DNA from: Clostridia bacterium
Lineage (GTDB): Bacteria > Bacillota > Clostridia > TANB77 > CAG-508
Length of the DNA: 64,000 nt
Direction: 5' to 3'
Assembly (NCBI GenBank): GCA_900753165.1
Contig: CAADYC010000089.1
Coordinates: 18,046 to 82,045 of the forward strand
Shown here in pieces: positions 24,636-35,715 of the stretch (the stretch's first letter is position 1; every line of letters starts with the position of its first letter). Both the position numbers and the translations under genes were made by a program. The notes under the pieces were generated by a model, which saw only the letters and a program-made list of their open reading frames with translations, searched no databases and had not been told where the DNA came from.

Positions 24636-25139
24636 ATGGATAATTATATTAAATTAAAAGAAAAAAAGGATGTATTTAAATTAGGAATTATAGATGAAAA
24701 TGGAGATATTGTGAGAGATATCAATGGAAATGAGGTTTGTTTAGAATTTGATTTAGCAGATATAAAGTTACCTTTAAGATATAATCAATGTGTGAATGAT
24801 ATAAAAAAAGCAAAGATTAACTTAAAAAATCAAATGGTAATTATAGATAAAAAGCAAGATAGACAAAGAAAAAACTGTTTAAGTATTAATGAGGAATTGA
24901 AAGCGAAAGCAATAGAAAAATTTTTTTATGATACTGAAAAAGCAATGGATTTATTTTTAGGAAAAGGTGGAACAAAAAAGTTCTTAAATGGAAGAAATCC
25001 ATATTGGGAGATGTTTGATGATTTATCTGAAGCAATAGAACCATATATGGACAAAATGAAACTTTCAGTAAATGACATGACAAATAGAATAAAAGAAAAA
25101 TATAAAATAAAAGAAAGTGATATATTAAGAAATGAATAA
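24636..25139 (+). CDS. Tail assembly chaperone
   Basis: 167 aa; FDLADIKLPLRYNQCVNDIK and a C-terminal FLGKGGTKKFLNGRNPYWEM stretch, matching tail assembly chaperones located before Gp15 and the tape measure. Overlaps the next gene by 8 bases, so coupling or frameshift extension may occur as in other tail chaperone pairs. Confidence 0.8.
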   Translation: MDNYIKLKEKKDVFKLGIIDENGDIVRDINGNEVCLEFDLADIKLPLRYNQCVNDIKKAKINLKNQMVIIDKKQDRQRKNCLSINEELKAKAIEKFFYDTEKAMDLFLGKGGTKKFLNGRNPYWEMFDDLSEAIEPYMDKMKLSVNDMTNRIKEKYKIKESDILRNE

Positions 25140-25701
25140 ATATCCAAAATTTGCACAAGTAGAAGATAGAAAATATAAAATAAATACAAACTATAAAGTT
25201 GCATTATCTTGTAACAAAATAGCAAAAAGTAATGTGTCTGAAGAAGAAAGAGCACTTGCAATAATTTACTTGCTTTTTGGGGATAAAGGGTTAAACAATT
25301 CACAAGATTGGAATGATTTGTTGCAAATTGCTTTAAAATATCTTAATTGCAATAAAAAAAATGAAAATAATATAGAAAATAAAGAAGTTGATATGGATTA
25401 TGAACAAGATTGGGAGTATATAAAGACTTCTTTTTTTTATGACTATAAAATTAGATTAAATGAAAAAAGATATATGCATTGGTGGGAATTTTATAATTTA
25501 TTATGTGGATTAAGTGACAAATGTATTTTAAATAGAATTAGATTTGTTAGAAATTTTGATGTAAGTGAAATTAAAGATAGTAAAGAAAGAGAAAAGTGGA
25601 TTAGACAAAAAGAAGAAGTTGCATTAAAACATGAAAACAATAAATCTTTAGAAGAAGAAAGACTAGATAAACTCTTCAAAGAACAAATGAAAGGAGAGTG
25701 A
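25132..25701 (+). CDS. Gp15-family tail chaperone partner
   Basis: 189 aa; YKINTNYKVALSCNKIA, HWWEFYNLLCGLSDKCI and RNFDVSEIKDSKEREKW are the Gp15 family pattern. Lies between the chaperone and tape measure genes. Confidence 0.88.
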   Translation: MNKYPKFAQVEDRKYKINTNYKVALSCNKIAKSNVSEEERALAIIYLLFGDKGLNNSQDWNDLLQIALKYLNCNKKNENNIENKEVDMDYEQDWEYIKTSFFYDYKIRLNEKRYMHWWEFYNLLCGLSDKCILNRIRFVRNFDVSEIKDSKEREKWIRQKEEVALKHENNKSLEEERLDKLFKEQMKGE

Positions 25702-25705
25702 TAAT

Positions 25706-27862
25706 TTGGATGGATATTTAAAAATAAAAACAAAAATAGATAATTCGGGAGTAGATAAAGATATTTCAGAATTAGAAAATAAAATAAAAAAGTTACAGAC
25801 AGACAATTCGAATAAGAGTCAAGAAGCAGATATTATGCAAAGAGAAATAGAGAATTATGAAAAAATGCAACAAAAAGCAGATGAATATAAATCAAAAATA
25901 AATATACTTAATAAAGAAAGACAAAATATGTTTTCTGGAAATATTACTAAAAAATTGAGTAATGAGCAATTACCTGAATATGGAAGAATTACAACAGAGT
26001 TAGAAAGTGTAAGAAATAAATATATTCAAACAACAAGTGAAATAGATAAACAACAACCTAAAATAGAAAAAATGTATATAAATCTAAGTAAAATAAAAGC
26101 AAAACAAAGCGAAAACAATACAAAAATTGCTGAATACAAATCAAAAATAGATCAGATAAAAACAGATAGTATACAAAACTCTTTAAGTGGAATAGGAAAT
26201 AAATTAACAGGGCAAATAAGCACAATTGGAAAAATGGCAATGGCTGTGCTTGGGATAAGAACTGCCTGGGGAGCAGTAAGGAGTGCTATTAGTATGGTGT
26301 CTCAATATAATAAACAAGTTTCAACTGATTTTGATTACATGAGATATTGTATAGCAAGTATGTTAGCTCCTGCTATTCAGGGACTAATAAAACTATTATA
26401 TACTGTATTAAGCTATGTTAATGCGATATCGAGTGCTTGGTTTGGAATAAATTTATTTGGTAATGCAAGTGTGAAAAATTTTAAAAAAATGCAAAGTAGT
26501 GCAGGAGGAACAGCAAAATCAGCAAAAGAAATTCAAAAATCTTTACAAGGATTTGATGAAATGAATGTTTTACAGGATAATTCAAACAAAGATAATTCTG
26601 GAAGTAATGGAGGAGTATCGTTACCAAGCATGGACTTGAGCGGAATACAGGGAGATGTACCAAAGTGGTTACAGTGGATAATAGATAACAAAGACATAGT
26701 AATAGCTGCTTTGGCAGGTATGTTAGCAGGATTATTAGCATTAAAGCTTGGGTTTACGGGAATAGAATCATTAGGAATTGGTATTATGGTGGCAGGAATT
26801 GTTCTACTAATAGAAAATATTATTAAACTTATAAAGGACCCAAGTTGGGAAAATTTTTCTAATGTATTACTTAGTTTATCACTTGTAGTAGCAGGATTAG
26901 CGCTTGCAATTGGTGGCACATTAGGAGTGACTTTGGCAGGTATAGCATCATTGATAGCAGGAGTAGCACTTATCATACAAGGAGTTGTAGCGTATCTAAA
27001 AGATCCAACATGGAAGAATTTTGGAACAATTTTAGCAGGAATAGCGGTAGTTGTTGGAGCTGTATTACTATTAATTGGAGGGATACCAGCTTTAATAACT
27101 GGACTTATATTATTAATTGCTGCAATAGGACTAGCTATTTATAAACATTGGGATGAAGTGAAAAATGTGTTAGGGCAAGTTGGACAATGGATATATGATA
27201 ATGTAATAACTCCAATTGGAAACTTTATGAAAGCGCTTATTGACTCAATAATATCAAATTTTAAATTTTTATTTTCCATAGCTGAAGGGATTTTTACTGC
27301 ATTGCTTGGAATTATAATTGCACCATTTGAAACATTGTGGGATACCGTAAAAAATGTATTCAATGGAGTACAAACAATTCTTCAAGGAATATCAAATGTA
27401 TTTAAAGGAATATTTACAGGTGATATGAAAACAACGTTAGAAGGATTCAAACAAATATTTAAAGGAGTATTTGATTCTTTGTGGTCTATTGCTAAAGCAC
27501 CATTAAATTTGATTATAAGAGGAATAAATTGGTTGATAAAAGGAGCAAATAAAATACACTTTGATACTCCTGATTGGGTACCTGGTATTGGAGGAAAGAC
27601 TTTTGGAATTAACATACCTCAAATACCGCTATTAGCAAAAGGAGGAGTAATATCACAACCAACGCAAGCAATAATAGGAGAAGCAGGAAGGGAAGCAGTA
27701 GTCCCACTTGAAAATAATATGGAATGGCTAGATATACTAGCTGACAAATTAGCGAACAAAATAGGTACATCAGGAACGAATAATATATATTTAGATGGAA
27801 GATTAATACAAAGACAAATTGCAAAACATAAGGAACAATTAGCGTTTGCAACTAATAGATAA
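25706..27862 (+). CDS. Tail tape measure protein
   Basis: 718 aa, sets tail length. TTG start 25706 after AAAGGAGAG. N-terminal coiled coil to residue 160, then SSAGGTAKSAKEIQKSLQGF (conserved in the family), several hydrophobic helices (about 330-470), and a C-terminal LAKGGVISQPTQAIIGEAGR motif. It is short for the class, implying a short tail. Confidence 0.93.
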   Translation: MDGYLKIKTKIDNSGVDKDISELENKIKKLQTDNSNKSQEADIMQREIENYEKMQQKADEYKSKINILNKERQNMFSGNITKKLSNEQLPEYGRITTELESVRNKYIQTTSEIDKQQPKIEKMYINLSKIKAKQSENNTKIAEYKSKIDQIKTDSIQNSLSGIGNKLTGQISTIGKMAMAVLGIRTAWGAVRSAISMVSQYNKQVSTDFDYMRYCIASMLAPAIQGLIKLLYTVLSYVNAISSAWFGINLFGNASVKNFKKMQSSAGGTAKSAKEIQKSLQGFDEMNVLQDNSNKDNSGSNGGVSLPSMDLSGIQGDVPKWLQWIIDNKDIVIAALAGMLAGLLALKLGFTGIESLGIGIMVAGIVLLIENIIKLIKDPSWENFSNVLLSLSLVVAGLALAIGGTLGVTLAGIASLIAGVALIIQGVVAYLKDPTWKNFGTILAGIAVVVGAVLLLIGGIPALITGLILLIAAIGLAIYKHWDEVKNVLGQVGQWIYDNVITPIGNFMKALIDSIISNFKFLFSIAEGIFTALLGIIIAPFETLWDTVKNVFNGVQTILQGISNVFKGIFTGDMKTTLEGFKQIFKGVFDSLWSIAKAPLNLIIRGINWLIKGANKIHFDTPDWVPGIGGKTFGINIPQIPLLAKGGVISQPTQAIIGEAGREAVVPLENNMEWLDILADKLANKIGTSGTNNIYLDGRLIQRQIAKHKEQLAFATNR

Positions 27863-27892
27863 AAAGCTTATCGAAAGATAGGCTTTTTTAGT
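27863..27892 (+). terminator. Hairpin between tape measure and distal tail genes
   Basis: AAAGCTTATC-GAAA-GATAGGCTTT followed by T; may partly terminate transcription. Confidence 0.65.
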
Positions 27893-27904
27893 TAGGAGGA
27901 AGAT

Positions 27905-28276
27905 ATGTTTTTAAACAAAGACAGCTTATATATGGATAATATATCCATGGGAAAGTACTTAACACAAGTAAAATATGGATATCATAAATTATGGAGTAGT
28001 GATAGTGGTAGAGCGTTAAGTGGAAAACAGAGTGGAACATTAATTGGAATTTTTCCTAAATTTACATTAAGTTTTAGAAGTTTAACCGAAAAAGAATTAA
28101 CATATTTGGCACCACATTTTGATAATGCAAGACAAACTATTAAATATATAGATCCAAATAAAAATAAAGAAATATCAATTGAAACTTATTCAGGAGACTG
28201 GGAGATAGTTTATAAAAATATAAAAAAAGGACAAGCTTTTGATTTATCATTTATTGCAGTAGATAGGAGAAGGTAG
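27905..28276 (+). CDS. Distal tail protein-like
   Basis: 123 aa, DNISMGKYLTQVKYGYHKLW, then TLSFRSLTEKELTYLAPHFD. Located between the tape measure and tail endopeptidase-type genes where distal tail proteins lie. TTAGGAGG precedes the start. Confidence 0.65.
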   Translation: MFLNKDSLYMDNISMGKYLTQVKYGYHKLWSSDSGRALSGKQSGTLIGIFPKFTLSFRSLTEKELTYLAPHFDNARQTIKYIDPNKNKEISIETYSGDWEIVYKNIKKGQAFDLSFIAVDRRR

Positions 28277-28277
28277 G

Positions 28278-30810
28278 ATGAAGGAAATAACTAATAAATT
28301 TAAAAAAGAAATTACTTCTTATGGAAGAATGTTAGATACAGTAATTACATATACCATAGACGATAAAGAATATTTTTTGGATAGTGATACTCTTTTCTCT
28401 GTCACTCCACATTTTGAGGGAAATATTTTAAAATCTGTAATGAAACAATTAGACATAGAATCTTCAGAGGCTATACCTAAAAATACTATAATTAATGTTA
28501 AATTTGGTGTACAAGTAGATTTAAGTTTGACAGTAGCAGAAGTACATAATATGAAAGTAAACAGGTTTAATTCATTACCTATTAATTTATTGACACCAGG
28601 ACTAAAAGGGTTTGAATATATAAATTTAGGAGACTATATAGTATCAAAAGAACCAGATTATAATGCGGATTCTATAAGTTATAGTCATGTATGTTATGAT
28701 ATGATGTTATATTCTATGAAAGATTATGAAAAAATGAATATTACATTTCCTCTAACAGTAAAAAATTATATTAAAAAAATATGTGATTTTTTAGGGCTAA
28801 CTTTTGCAAATTATAATGATACATTTGTAAATTGTGATAAACAATTAACAGAAGATTATTATTTGGGTTATGACTATACCTTCAGAGATGTTTTAGATGA
28901 ATTAGCACAAGTTACAGCTTCTACTATATGTATAAATTCTAAAAACGAATTAGAAATAAGATATATATCAGAAGAAAGTGTAACAGAACTGAATGAAGAT
29001 TATTTTAAAGATACAAATGTAACATTTGATAATGAATACGGGCCAATCAATTCAATAGTATTAAGTAGAAGCGGAGAAAGTGACAATGTTTTTTTACAAG
29101 ATGAGGATAGTGTTAATAAAAATGGATTGTGTGAATTAAAAATAGTAAATAATCAAATAATGAATTATAACAATAGAAGTGAGTATTTGCCAGAGATATT
29201 AGGAAAATTAAATGGCTTAAAGTATTTTACAAATGATTTTGATAGTTATGGAATATGTTTTTTAGATTTATGTGATAGATACACAGCTAATGTACATGGA
29301 AAATTGTATAGCTGTGTTCTTTTTAATGATGAAATAAAAATAACACAAGGATTAGAAGAAACAATATACACAGAAATGCCAACTGAAACAAAAACAGATT
29401 ATGCTAAAGCAGATAAAACAGATCAAAAAATAAATAAAGCATATATCATTATGGATAAAGTAAATAAAAAATTAGAATCTGTAATAAGTGAAGTTCAAGA
29501 AAAATCTGAAAAGTTAACTGAAATAGAACAAAGTGTTGATAGTATATATCAAAAAGTATCAGACATAGAAGATTTAACAAATGATGTTGAGGGAGTAAAA
29601 ACAATAACACTTGAAAACTGTGTAGAAGGCAAATTATTGAATTTACACATATATGGAAACAATACTGTATTTAAGTATTTGTACCCAAACGATACATTAT
29701 ATCCAGGCGATGAACAATATCCAAGCGGAGATAGCAGAATAGTAGTAAACGACACTGTTTATGAACTAGGTGTATTAGATTTATTAAGACAAAATGACGA
29801 AGTATGTGATGAGTTTGTATTAGAAAATGGTCAAGCAAAAGTAATAAGAAGAGTCAACAAGAGTGGAACAACAAAGGTAAAAGAAAGTGTTGAAGATTTA
29901 GGAAAACTTGAAATATTACTAAAAGAGGGAACTAATACAATAACAAGTCAGAACTATACTGCAAGAATAAAAGCAAAATGGGCAATAAAGAGTGATTACA
30001 CAGATGTATTGGCAACTAAGGTTGAAATGAATAGTGAGATAAAACAAACAGCAGATGCAATAAATCTTGAAGTAAGAAAGAAGGTTAACGAAAATGAAGT
30101 TATTTCAAAAATTAATCAAAGTGCTGAACAAATTCAAATTGATGCAAACAAAATTAGCCTTGAACGGTAAAGAAATAAATTTAACAGGAGACAAAATAAA
30201 TATATTTAGTAATAAATTTAAAGTAGATAATCAAGGTAATATGGAATGCAATAATGCTCAAATAACAGGTGGAAAAATAAATGTAGGTGCAGATGAAGGT
30301 GATATACAAATAAGAGTATATAACAATAAATGTGTCAATGAAAATACTTCAATTTATCCAGGTATGATACAAATTCATAGTGATAATGAAACAGGTTATA
30401 TGATTGATATGGGAATAGCAGAAGGAGAAGAAAAATTTGGAAGTATGAGATTAGTAAATAGTAGTATATCTTCAGAAACTAAAATTGATGCATATCAAGT
30501 TATGTCACCAATTATTTCACAAATATCGCTAGAAAAGTATAAAAAGAACTTCGAAAGACTACAAGACAATGCACTTGAAACAATTAAAAATATAGACATA
30601 TACAAATACAACTTAAAAAGTGAAAAAGATACAGACAAGAAACATATCGGTTTTGTAATTGGAGATAACTACAACTATTCAAAAGAAGTAACAAGTATAG
30701 ATAATCAAGGTGTAGATAATTATTCATTTACAAGCTTATGTTGTAAGGCAATACAAGAATTATCACAACAAGTTGAAGAATTAAAGAAACAACTAAAGGA
30801 GGGAAAATAA
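28278..30810 (+). CDS. Tail-tip/prophage endopeptidase-like protein, +1 frameshift at CGG-TAA
   Basis: N-terminal part (28278-30164, 629 codons) is a tail-associated structural protein with a coiled coil near 390-435. It ends ANKISLE and meets CGG (30165-30167) immediately followed by TAA in the same frame. The +1 frame reads GAA GGT AAA and continues GKEINLTGDKINIFSNKF, the repeat style that normally follows ISLEG in these tail proteins, to TAA 30808-30810. Shifted product 843 aa with a C-terminal chaperone-like helix (IQELSQQVEELKKQL). Unshifted, it would end at 629 aa. Confidence 0.9.
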
Positions 30811-31266
30811 ATGGGATATACAACTTTTAAAAATAATGGACAACCTGCTTTAAGTGATACAGTATTAAATAATATGCAAGTAGAATTAATGAAACTTGTA
30901 TTTCCGATTGGTTCTACATATATAACACAAGAAAATACAAATCCAAGTACAATACTTAAATTTGGAACTTGGGAAAGATTAAAAGGAAAGGTATGTTTAG
31001 GTGTTGATGAAGATGATGAAGATTTAAAAACAATTGGAAAAACAGGTGGAGAAAAAACACATATATTAACAATAGAAGAAATGCCAGAACACAAGCATGA
31101 AATTGCTGCAAGAAATAATAGTGCGACAGGATTGTACGAGGTGAAAGCAACAAATGCAACAGGAGATGTTGGTTCTGCTAACACAAAAATAGCAGGTGGA
31201 AACAAAGCACATAATAACATGCAACCGTACGAGGTAGTAGGTTATATGTGGATAAGGAGGGCATAA
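30811..31266 (+). CDS. Baseplate/tail-collar-like protein
   Basis: 151 aa with LVFPIGSTYITQENTNPSTI, FGTWERLKGKVCLGVDEDDE and a C-terminal MQPYEVVGYMWIRRA: the gp10/baseplate C-terminal pattern (PIGS...NPST...GTWE...PY..YMWIR). Histidines in MPEHKHEI could bind metal. Confidence 0.85.
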   Translation: MGYTTFKNNGQPALSDTVLNNMQVELMKLVFPIGSTYITQENTNPSTILKFGTWERLKGKVCLGVDEDDEDLKTIGKTGGEKTHILTIEEMPEHKHEIAARNNSATGLYEVKATNATGDVGSANTKIAGGNKAHNNMQPYEVVGYMWIRRA

Positions 31267-33416
31267 TGAGTGAAACTGATTTTTTAAAGTTAAAAAAACA
31301 CGATAATGTAGAAACAAATACAGAAAAGTTTGATATAGAAAATTACTTAAATGGTAACTGGGATAAGATAGACAAAAATGTGGGCAAAGTTAACACAGAC
31401 ATATCAAACATAAACTCAAAGAATAAAGAACAAGATACAAATATAGAGCAACTACAAGAAAACACAGAAACATCAAGTAATAAAATAGCAGAACTAGAAA
31501 AAGAGTTAAAAGAAGCACAAGAAGATTTTTATCAAAACAGCATAAGAGGACAAGCAAGCGGAGAATACATACACGTAGAAGACAGTAGCAACTGCAGAGC
31601 AAAAATTGGAATAAGTGGAAATCACGAGCAAGAGACGAGAAGTGGAAAGAATAAAATTGAGATTATAAAGACAACAACTACAGTAAATGGATGTACACAT
31701 ACTATTAAGGATGGTACAGATACATTAAGTGGTACATCAACAGGATGGGCAAACCTTATAATTTATTCTTTTACTGGTAACGGTAAAACATATACATTAA
31801 GTGGTTCACCACAAAGCAGCAAAAATATATTTATTTCTGCACATGATAATACACAAAACAAGGATTTAGTAACAAGTAAAAATGGTAATGCTGGAACTTT
31901 TGTTGCAACAAGTGGAAATTCTATAGATATAATTATTTGCGTTGCTCCAAATCTAACATTAGCAAATGAGTTATTTAAGCCACAATTGGAAGAAGGTTCA
32001 ACTGTTACTGAGTGGGAACAAGGAGGAGTATCACCTTCACCACACGATCCAAGCAAGATAAAAAGTGTTGGGAGTAATGTTAATTTATTAGAAAATAAAA
32101 TAACAAGTCAGAAAATAAAGGGCATAGATGTAGAAGTGAAAGACAATGGAAAAATAATATTAAATGGAATTGCTACAGAAAATTTTGCACTTGTAATTGG
32201 AACAATTAATAAACTTAAAAATATGACATTTAGTGGAATGTGTGATGGATATGGATATAATAAGATGATACTTCAGATACAAGGTAAAGACTATAATGTA
32301 AATGTAGTCAATTCTAATCAAATAACATTATCAGATTTAGATACTGAAGCAACAGTTAGACTGTATATATATAAAGGAACGAGCGTTATAAATGCAATAA
32401 TAGAACCAAAAATTGTCGAAGGTACAGAAGTAGGAGAATACAGCAAATATGGACAAGGCTGTGTTAAAGTAACTAAATGTAATAAGAATATACTTAATAT
32501 TGAAGATATAGATGAAACAGAAAAAAGCGGTATAAAATATTCTGTAAAAAATGGTGTACTAAGATTAAATGGAACATCTACTAATACAATTTCTATAAAT
32601 TTGTTAAAAAACATCAAAATAAAAAAGGGAAAATATACACATAGTGCTAGTTATATTCAGCTAGAATTGTATATTAGTTTAGACAACATAGCAAATACAA
32701 TGATAAGTTTACAAAATGGAAAAAAGATGACATTTGAATTAACAGAAGATAAAGTATATTCAAAATATTTTATCTGGATAGGCAAGGGAACGGTTTTAAA
32801 TAATGTTGAAATAGAATTGCAATTAGAACAAGGCTCAACAGAAAGTTCATTCGAACAACACGAAGAACAATCATACATAATGCCAGTTCAAAATGAAATG
32901 TTACAAGAAGATTATTTTGACTTTGACAATGAAGAAGAAGTGCATACATGGGGAAAATTGGTGTTAAACGGAACAGAGAAAATAGGAATAAGTGGAGCAT
33001 CAACAGATGAAATACTTGTTGTAGTTTATGATATAAATAATGCTATTGATGGATTTGGATATAGTAACTGCTTTTTATATTCATCTCAAGTAGCATTAAA
33101 TAAACTAAATGTCTACAATAATGGGAAAAACTTAAGAGTTTGTGTAGATAAAAGTAAATTCGTAGATTTAGAATCGTTTAAATCAAAAATAATAGAATTG
33201 TATAACGAAGGAACACCAGTTATGATTTATTACAAATTACAAACACCAACAAGGCTTGCTTTCACAGACGAACAAAAAGCAGTAGCAAAGGAACTAAACA
33301 ACGCAAGAACATATAAAAACGTAACAAACATAACAACAGATAGTAAAGCAATATTGAGTTTAGACTATGCAAAAGACTTAGAAACATTATTAACCTCAAA
33401 AGAAAGTGAGGTGTAG
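31266..33416 (+). CDS. Tail fiber / receptor-binding protein candidate
   Basis: 716 aa from ATG 31266 (overlapping TAATG). N-terminal tail-attachment segment (FLKLKKHDNVETNTEKFDIE), coiled coil 45-85, then several beta-rich carbohydrate-binding-like domains ending in LEEGSTVTEWEQ-type strands, repeated (LEQGSTESSFEQ). Likely binds the host surface. Confidence 0.8.
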   Translation: MSETDFLKLKKHDNVETNTEKFDIENYLNGNWDKIDKNVGKVNTDISNINSKNKEQDTNIEQLQENTETSSNKIAELEKELKEAQEDFYQNSIRGQASGEYIHVEDSSNCRAKIGISGNHEQETRSGKNKIEIIKTTTTVNGCTHTIKDGTDTLSGTSTGWANLIIYSFTGNGKTYTLSGSPQSSKNIFISAHDNTQNKDLVTSKNGNAGTFVATSGNSIDIIICVAPNLTLANELFKPQLEEGSTVTEWEQGGVSPSPHDPSKIKSVGSNVNLLENKITSQKIKGIDVEVKDNGKIILNGIATENFALVIGTINKLKNMTFSGMCDGYGYNKMILQIQGKDYNVNVVNSNQITLSDLDTEATVRLYIYKGTSVINAIIEPKIVEGTEVGEYSKYGQGCVKVTKCNKNILNIEDIDETEKSGIKYSVKNGVLRLNGTSTNTISINLLKNIKIKKGKYTHSASYIQLELYISLDNIANTMISLQNGKKMTFELTEDKVYSKYFIWIGKGTVLNNVEIELQLEQGSTESSFEQHEEQSYIMPVQNEMLQEDYFDFDNEEEVHTWGKLVLNGTEKIGISGASTDEILVVVYDINNAIDGFGYSNCFLYSSQVALNKLNVYNNGKNLRVCVDKSKFVDLESFKSKIIELYNEGTPVMIYYKLQTPTRLAFTDEQKAVAKELNNARTYKNVTNITTDSKAILSLDYAKDLETLLTSKESEV

Positions 33417-33419
33417 ATA

Positions 33420-33707
33420 ATGCAAGAAATGTTAGAAATGATAAGTAAATTCGGTGTGTCGCTTGTAATAGTTGCATTGTTCTTATATGACTGGTTTACG
33501 ACAAGAAAAGATATGCAAAAAACATTAGAGCAAAACGGTAAGTGTTTAACTGAAATACAAAATACAAATAGAAATACGGCTAAGTCACTTGAACTTTTGC
33601 AAAAAAGCATGGACAACCAGTCAGAGTTTTTGCAAGTGCATGATAAAAGATGTGAAGCGATAGAGAAAGACATCGAAAAAATAGAAATTAGAATGGAGGA
33701 AAAATAG
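33420..33707 (+). CDS. Holin-like single-pass membrane protein (95 aa)
   Basis: N-terminal helix FGVSLVIVALFLYDWFTT, then a charged coiled coil. Position directly upstream of the endolysin suggests a holin or XhlA-like accessory protein. Confidence 0.7.
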   Translation: MQEMLEMISKFGVSLVIVALFLYDWFTTRKDMQKTLEQNGKCLTEIQNTNRNTAKSLELLQKSMDNQSEFLQVHDKRCEAIEKDIEKIEIRMEEK

Positions 33708-33709
33708 TT

Positions 33710-35224
33710 ATGAAAGATAAACAATACAGAAATGTAACTTTAATAATTGTTTCAATTTTGGTAGGATTATTAGGCGGATTTGGATTTTACAATGCAAATA
33801 AAGATAAGTCAAATGATGAAATAATTAATAGTGCTGTAAATGAAGTGTTAGATTATATTGATAATAAATCTAGTACAGAAATACCAAATCTAACAGAAAC
33901 AGACGAACAATCATTAGAAGTTCAAGAAACAGAAGCAGAAGGGTTTGAAGAACAAGGAATAGTAGCATATAATGGTTCAGAAAAAGCACCAAATGTGAAT
34001 GTTGGAGAATATGCAGGTTTAACATACTATTCTCAATTAGATAGTAGATGGAAAAGTCAAATGTATTCAAGTATAGGAGACACTTCACAAACAATAGGAA
34101 CATCAGGATGTGGACCAACAAGTGCTGCAATGGTTGTTTCAAGTATAAAAGGAAATATAACACCAGATTCAATGGCAAATTTATATGTAAATTATGGATA
34201 TCGTTCAGCAAACCAAGGAACATATTGGAGTGCTTTTAAATGGACTGCAGATGTATTTGATATTGGATATAGTGAATGTTATAAATTAGATGATGCAGTA
34301 GCAAAATTAAAAGATAATCATTACATAATAGCAAGCTGTAATCAAGGATTGTTTACATATGGCGGTCATTTTATAGTTTTAACAGGTGTTGAAGGAGATT
34401 ATATAAAAGTATATGACCCTTACTTGTACAACGGTAAATTCGATGTTTCAAGTAGAAGAGGAAAAGCAACAGTTAGTGGTAATACAGTATATGTATCAAT
34501 AGAAAGCTTTAGAGCATATGCTAATTATCAAAAATTCTTCTGTTTTAAAAATGATAGAACAGACATAAAAGAAAATACAACTACAACGGTAGTAACAGAC
34601 AACACAATATCAAATGTAAATACAGTAAATTATCAAGTCAAAGTAACTGCAAATGGTGGTTTAAATATAAGAGCTGGAGCAAGTACATCGTATAGTAGAG
34701 TTGGTGGATATGCAAAAGGTTCAATAGTAACTATATTAGCAGAGTCAAACGGATTTGGGAAAACAGATAGAGGATGGATATCTTTAGCATACACAAGCAG
34801 AGACATAAGTACATTAAATACTGTTCAAACAGTCGGACAAACAAAGAAATTAACTAGAGCTAGTATCTTATATAGTAATTCAAATCTAACAGGTTATAAG
34901 TACAATTATAAAGCAAATACAACTATAACAATACTACAAAACATATCAAGCAATGTAGATAAAATTAGAGTTAATGTAACAGGTAGAATAGCATATATAA
35001 ATAACAATAATTATACAAATGTGACAGCATCAAAGCCACAAAGCGTGATTAGAAAAACAAAAGCATGTACATTATACTCAAAATCAAATTTGAGCGGTGT
35101 AAGATATCAATATAAAGCTAATACTACTGTAACAGTTTTACAACATATAAATTCATATGTAGACAAAGTAAGAGTAAATGCAACTGGTAGAATTGCTTAT
35201 ATAAATGTTAATAATTATAGATAA
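33710..35224 (+). CDS. Endolysin-like C39-family peptidase with SH3 repeats
   Basis: 504 aa. A membrane anchor or signal-arrest helix at 10-27 (TLIIVSILVGLLGGFGFYNA); a peptidase_C39-like domain with Cys134 (TSGCGPTSAAM), His220 (TYGGHF) and Asp236 (KVYDPY); a bacterial SH3 domain (about 310-365, GGLNIRAGASTSYSRVGGYA); and two C-terminal repeats of about 60 residues (SILYSNSNLTGYKYNYKANT and TLYSKSNLSGVRYQYKANTT). Cuts peptidoglycan peptides; the anchor suggests holin- or Sec-controlled release. Confidence 0.88.
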   Translation: MKDKQYRNVTLIIVSILVGLLGGFGFYNANKDKSNDEIINSAVNEVLDYIDNKSSTEIPNLTETDEQSLEVQETEAEGFEEQGIVAYNGSEKAPNVNVGEYAGLTYYSQLDSRWKSQMYSSIGDTSQTIGTSGCGPTSAAMVVSSIKGNITPDSMANLYVNYGYRSANQGTYWSAFKWTADVFDIGYSECYKLDDAVAKLKDNHYIIASCNQGLFTYGGHFIVLTGVEGDYIKVYDPYLYNGKFDVSSRRGKATVSGNTVYVSIESFRAYANYQKFFCFKNDRTDIKENTTTTVVTDNTISNVNTVNYQVKVTANGGLNIRAGASTSYSRVGGYAKGSIVTILAESNGFGKTDRGWISLAYTSRDISTLNTVQTVGQTKKLTRASILYSNSNLTGYKYNYKANTTITILQNISSNVDKIRVNVTGRIAYINNNNYTNVTASKPQSVIRKTKACTLYSKSNLSGVRYQYKANTTVTVLQHINSYVDKVRVNATGRIAYINVNNYR

Positions 35225-35230
35225 AAAAAT

Positions 35231-35265
35231 GAGGTAAGTTGATTAGTTTCAATTTACCTCTTTTT
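35231..35265. terminator. Bidirectional terminator after the endolysin
   Basis: GAGGTAA (35231-35237) pairs with TTACCTC (35254-35260), followed by TTTTTTT; T-rich on both strands. It contains the stop codon of the minus-strand AP2 gene. Confidence 0.8.
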
Positions 35266-35715
35266 TTCGTATTTTTCCAGAATTGGTTTAAAGTATTTTT
35301 CTTCGGCATCTTTTCGGGCTTTGATAGCATCTTGCAAATCGTTAAAATATCCGATATGTTTTGATTTATGATTTACTTGTATTCTTACTCTATATTTACC
35401 GTTAATGTAAGAAATGCCAGTGTGTCCGGTTTTATTATTTTTTTGTGTTTTGTTTTTATAAAATTCTATTTTTTTATTTCTAACAGATTCTAAAGTTAAA
35501 TTAGAACTTTTACCTTTATTTTTGCAACTACAACTTGTAATTTCACCACTTAAAACTTGCGTAAAAACTAATTCTTTTATATTTCCACAGTCACATTTAA
35601 AAAGAGCGAGCTTAGAATTATTCTTATCAAGTTTATTTGAATTTTTTATTAAAGTAAGATGATTAAATCGTTTGCTAATATAATCATCTATGTTATAACC
35701 TCTCATTTTTACCAT
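35254..35715 (-). CDS. AP2-domain DNA-binding protein
   Basis: 153 aa. N-terminal zinc cluster (LFKCDCGNIKELVF, SCSCKN) and a C-terminal AP2-like domain (TGHTGISYINGKYRVRIQVN, KHIGYFNDLQDAIKARKDAE). Such proteins often derive from homing endonucleases and act in mobile DNA. The start (ATG 35715 or 35706) overlaps the end of the AbrB-like gene and lacks a strong ribosome site, so translation is probably coupled. Confidence 0.8.
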   Translation of the reverse strand: MVKMRGYNIDDYISKRFNHLTLIKNSNKLDKNNSKLALFKCDCGNIKELVFTQVLSGEITSCSCKNKGKSSNLTLESVRNKKIEFYKNKTQKNNKTGHTGISYINGKYRVRIQVNHKSKHIGYFNDLQDAIKARKDAEEKYFKPILEKYEKKR

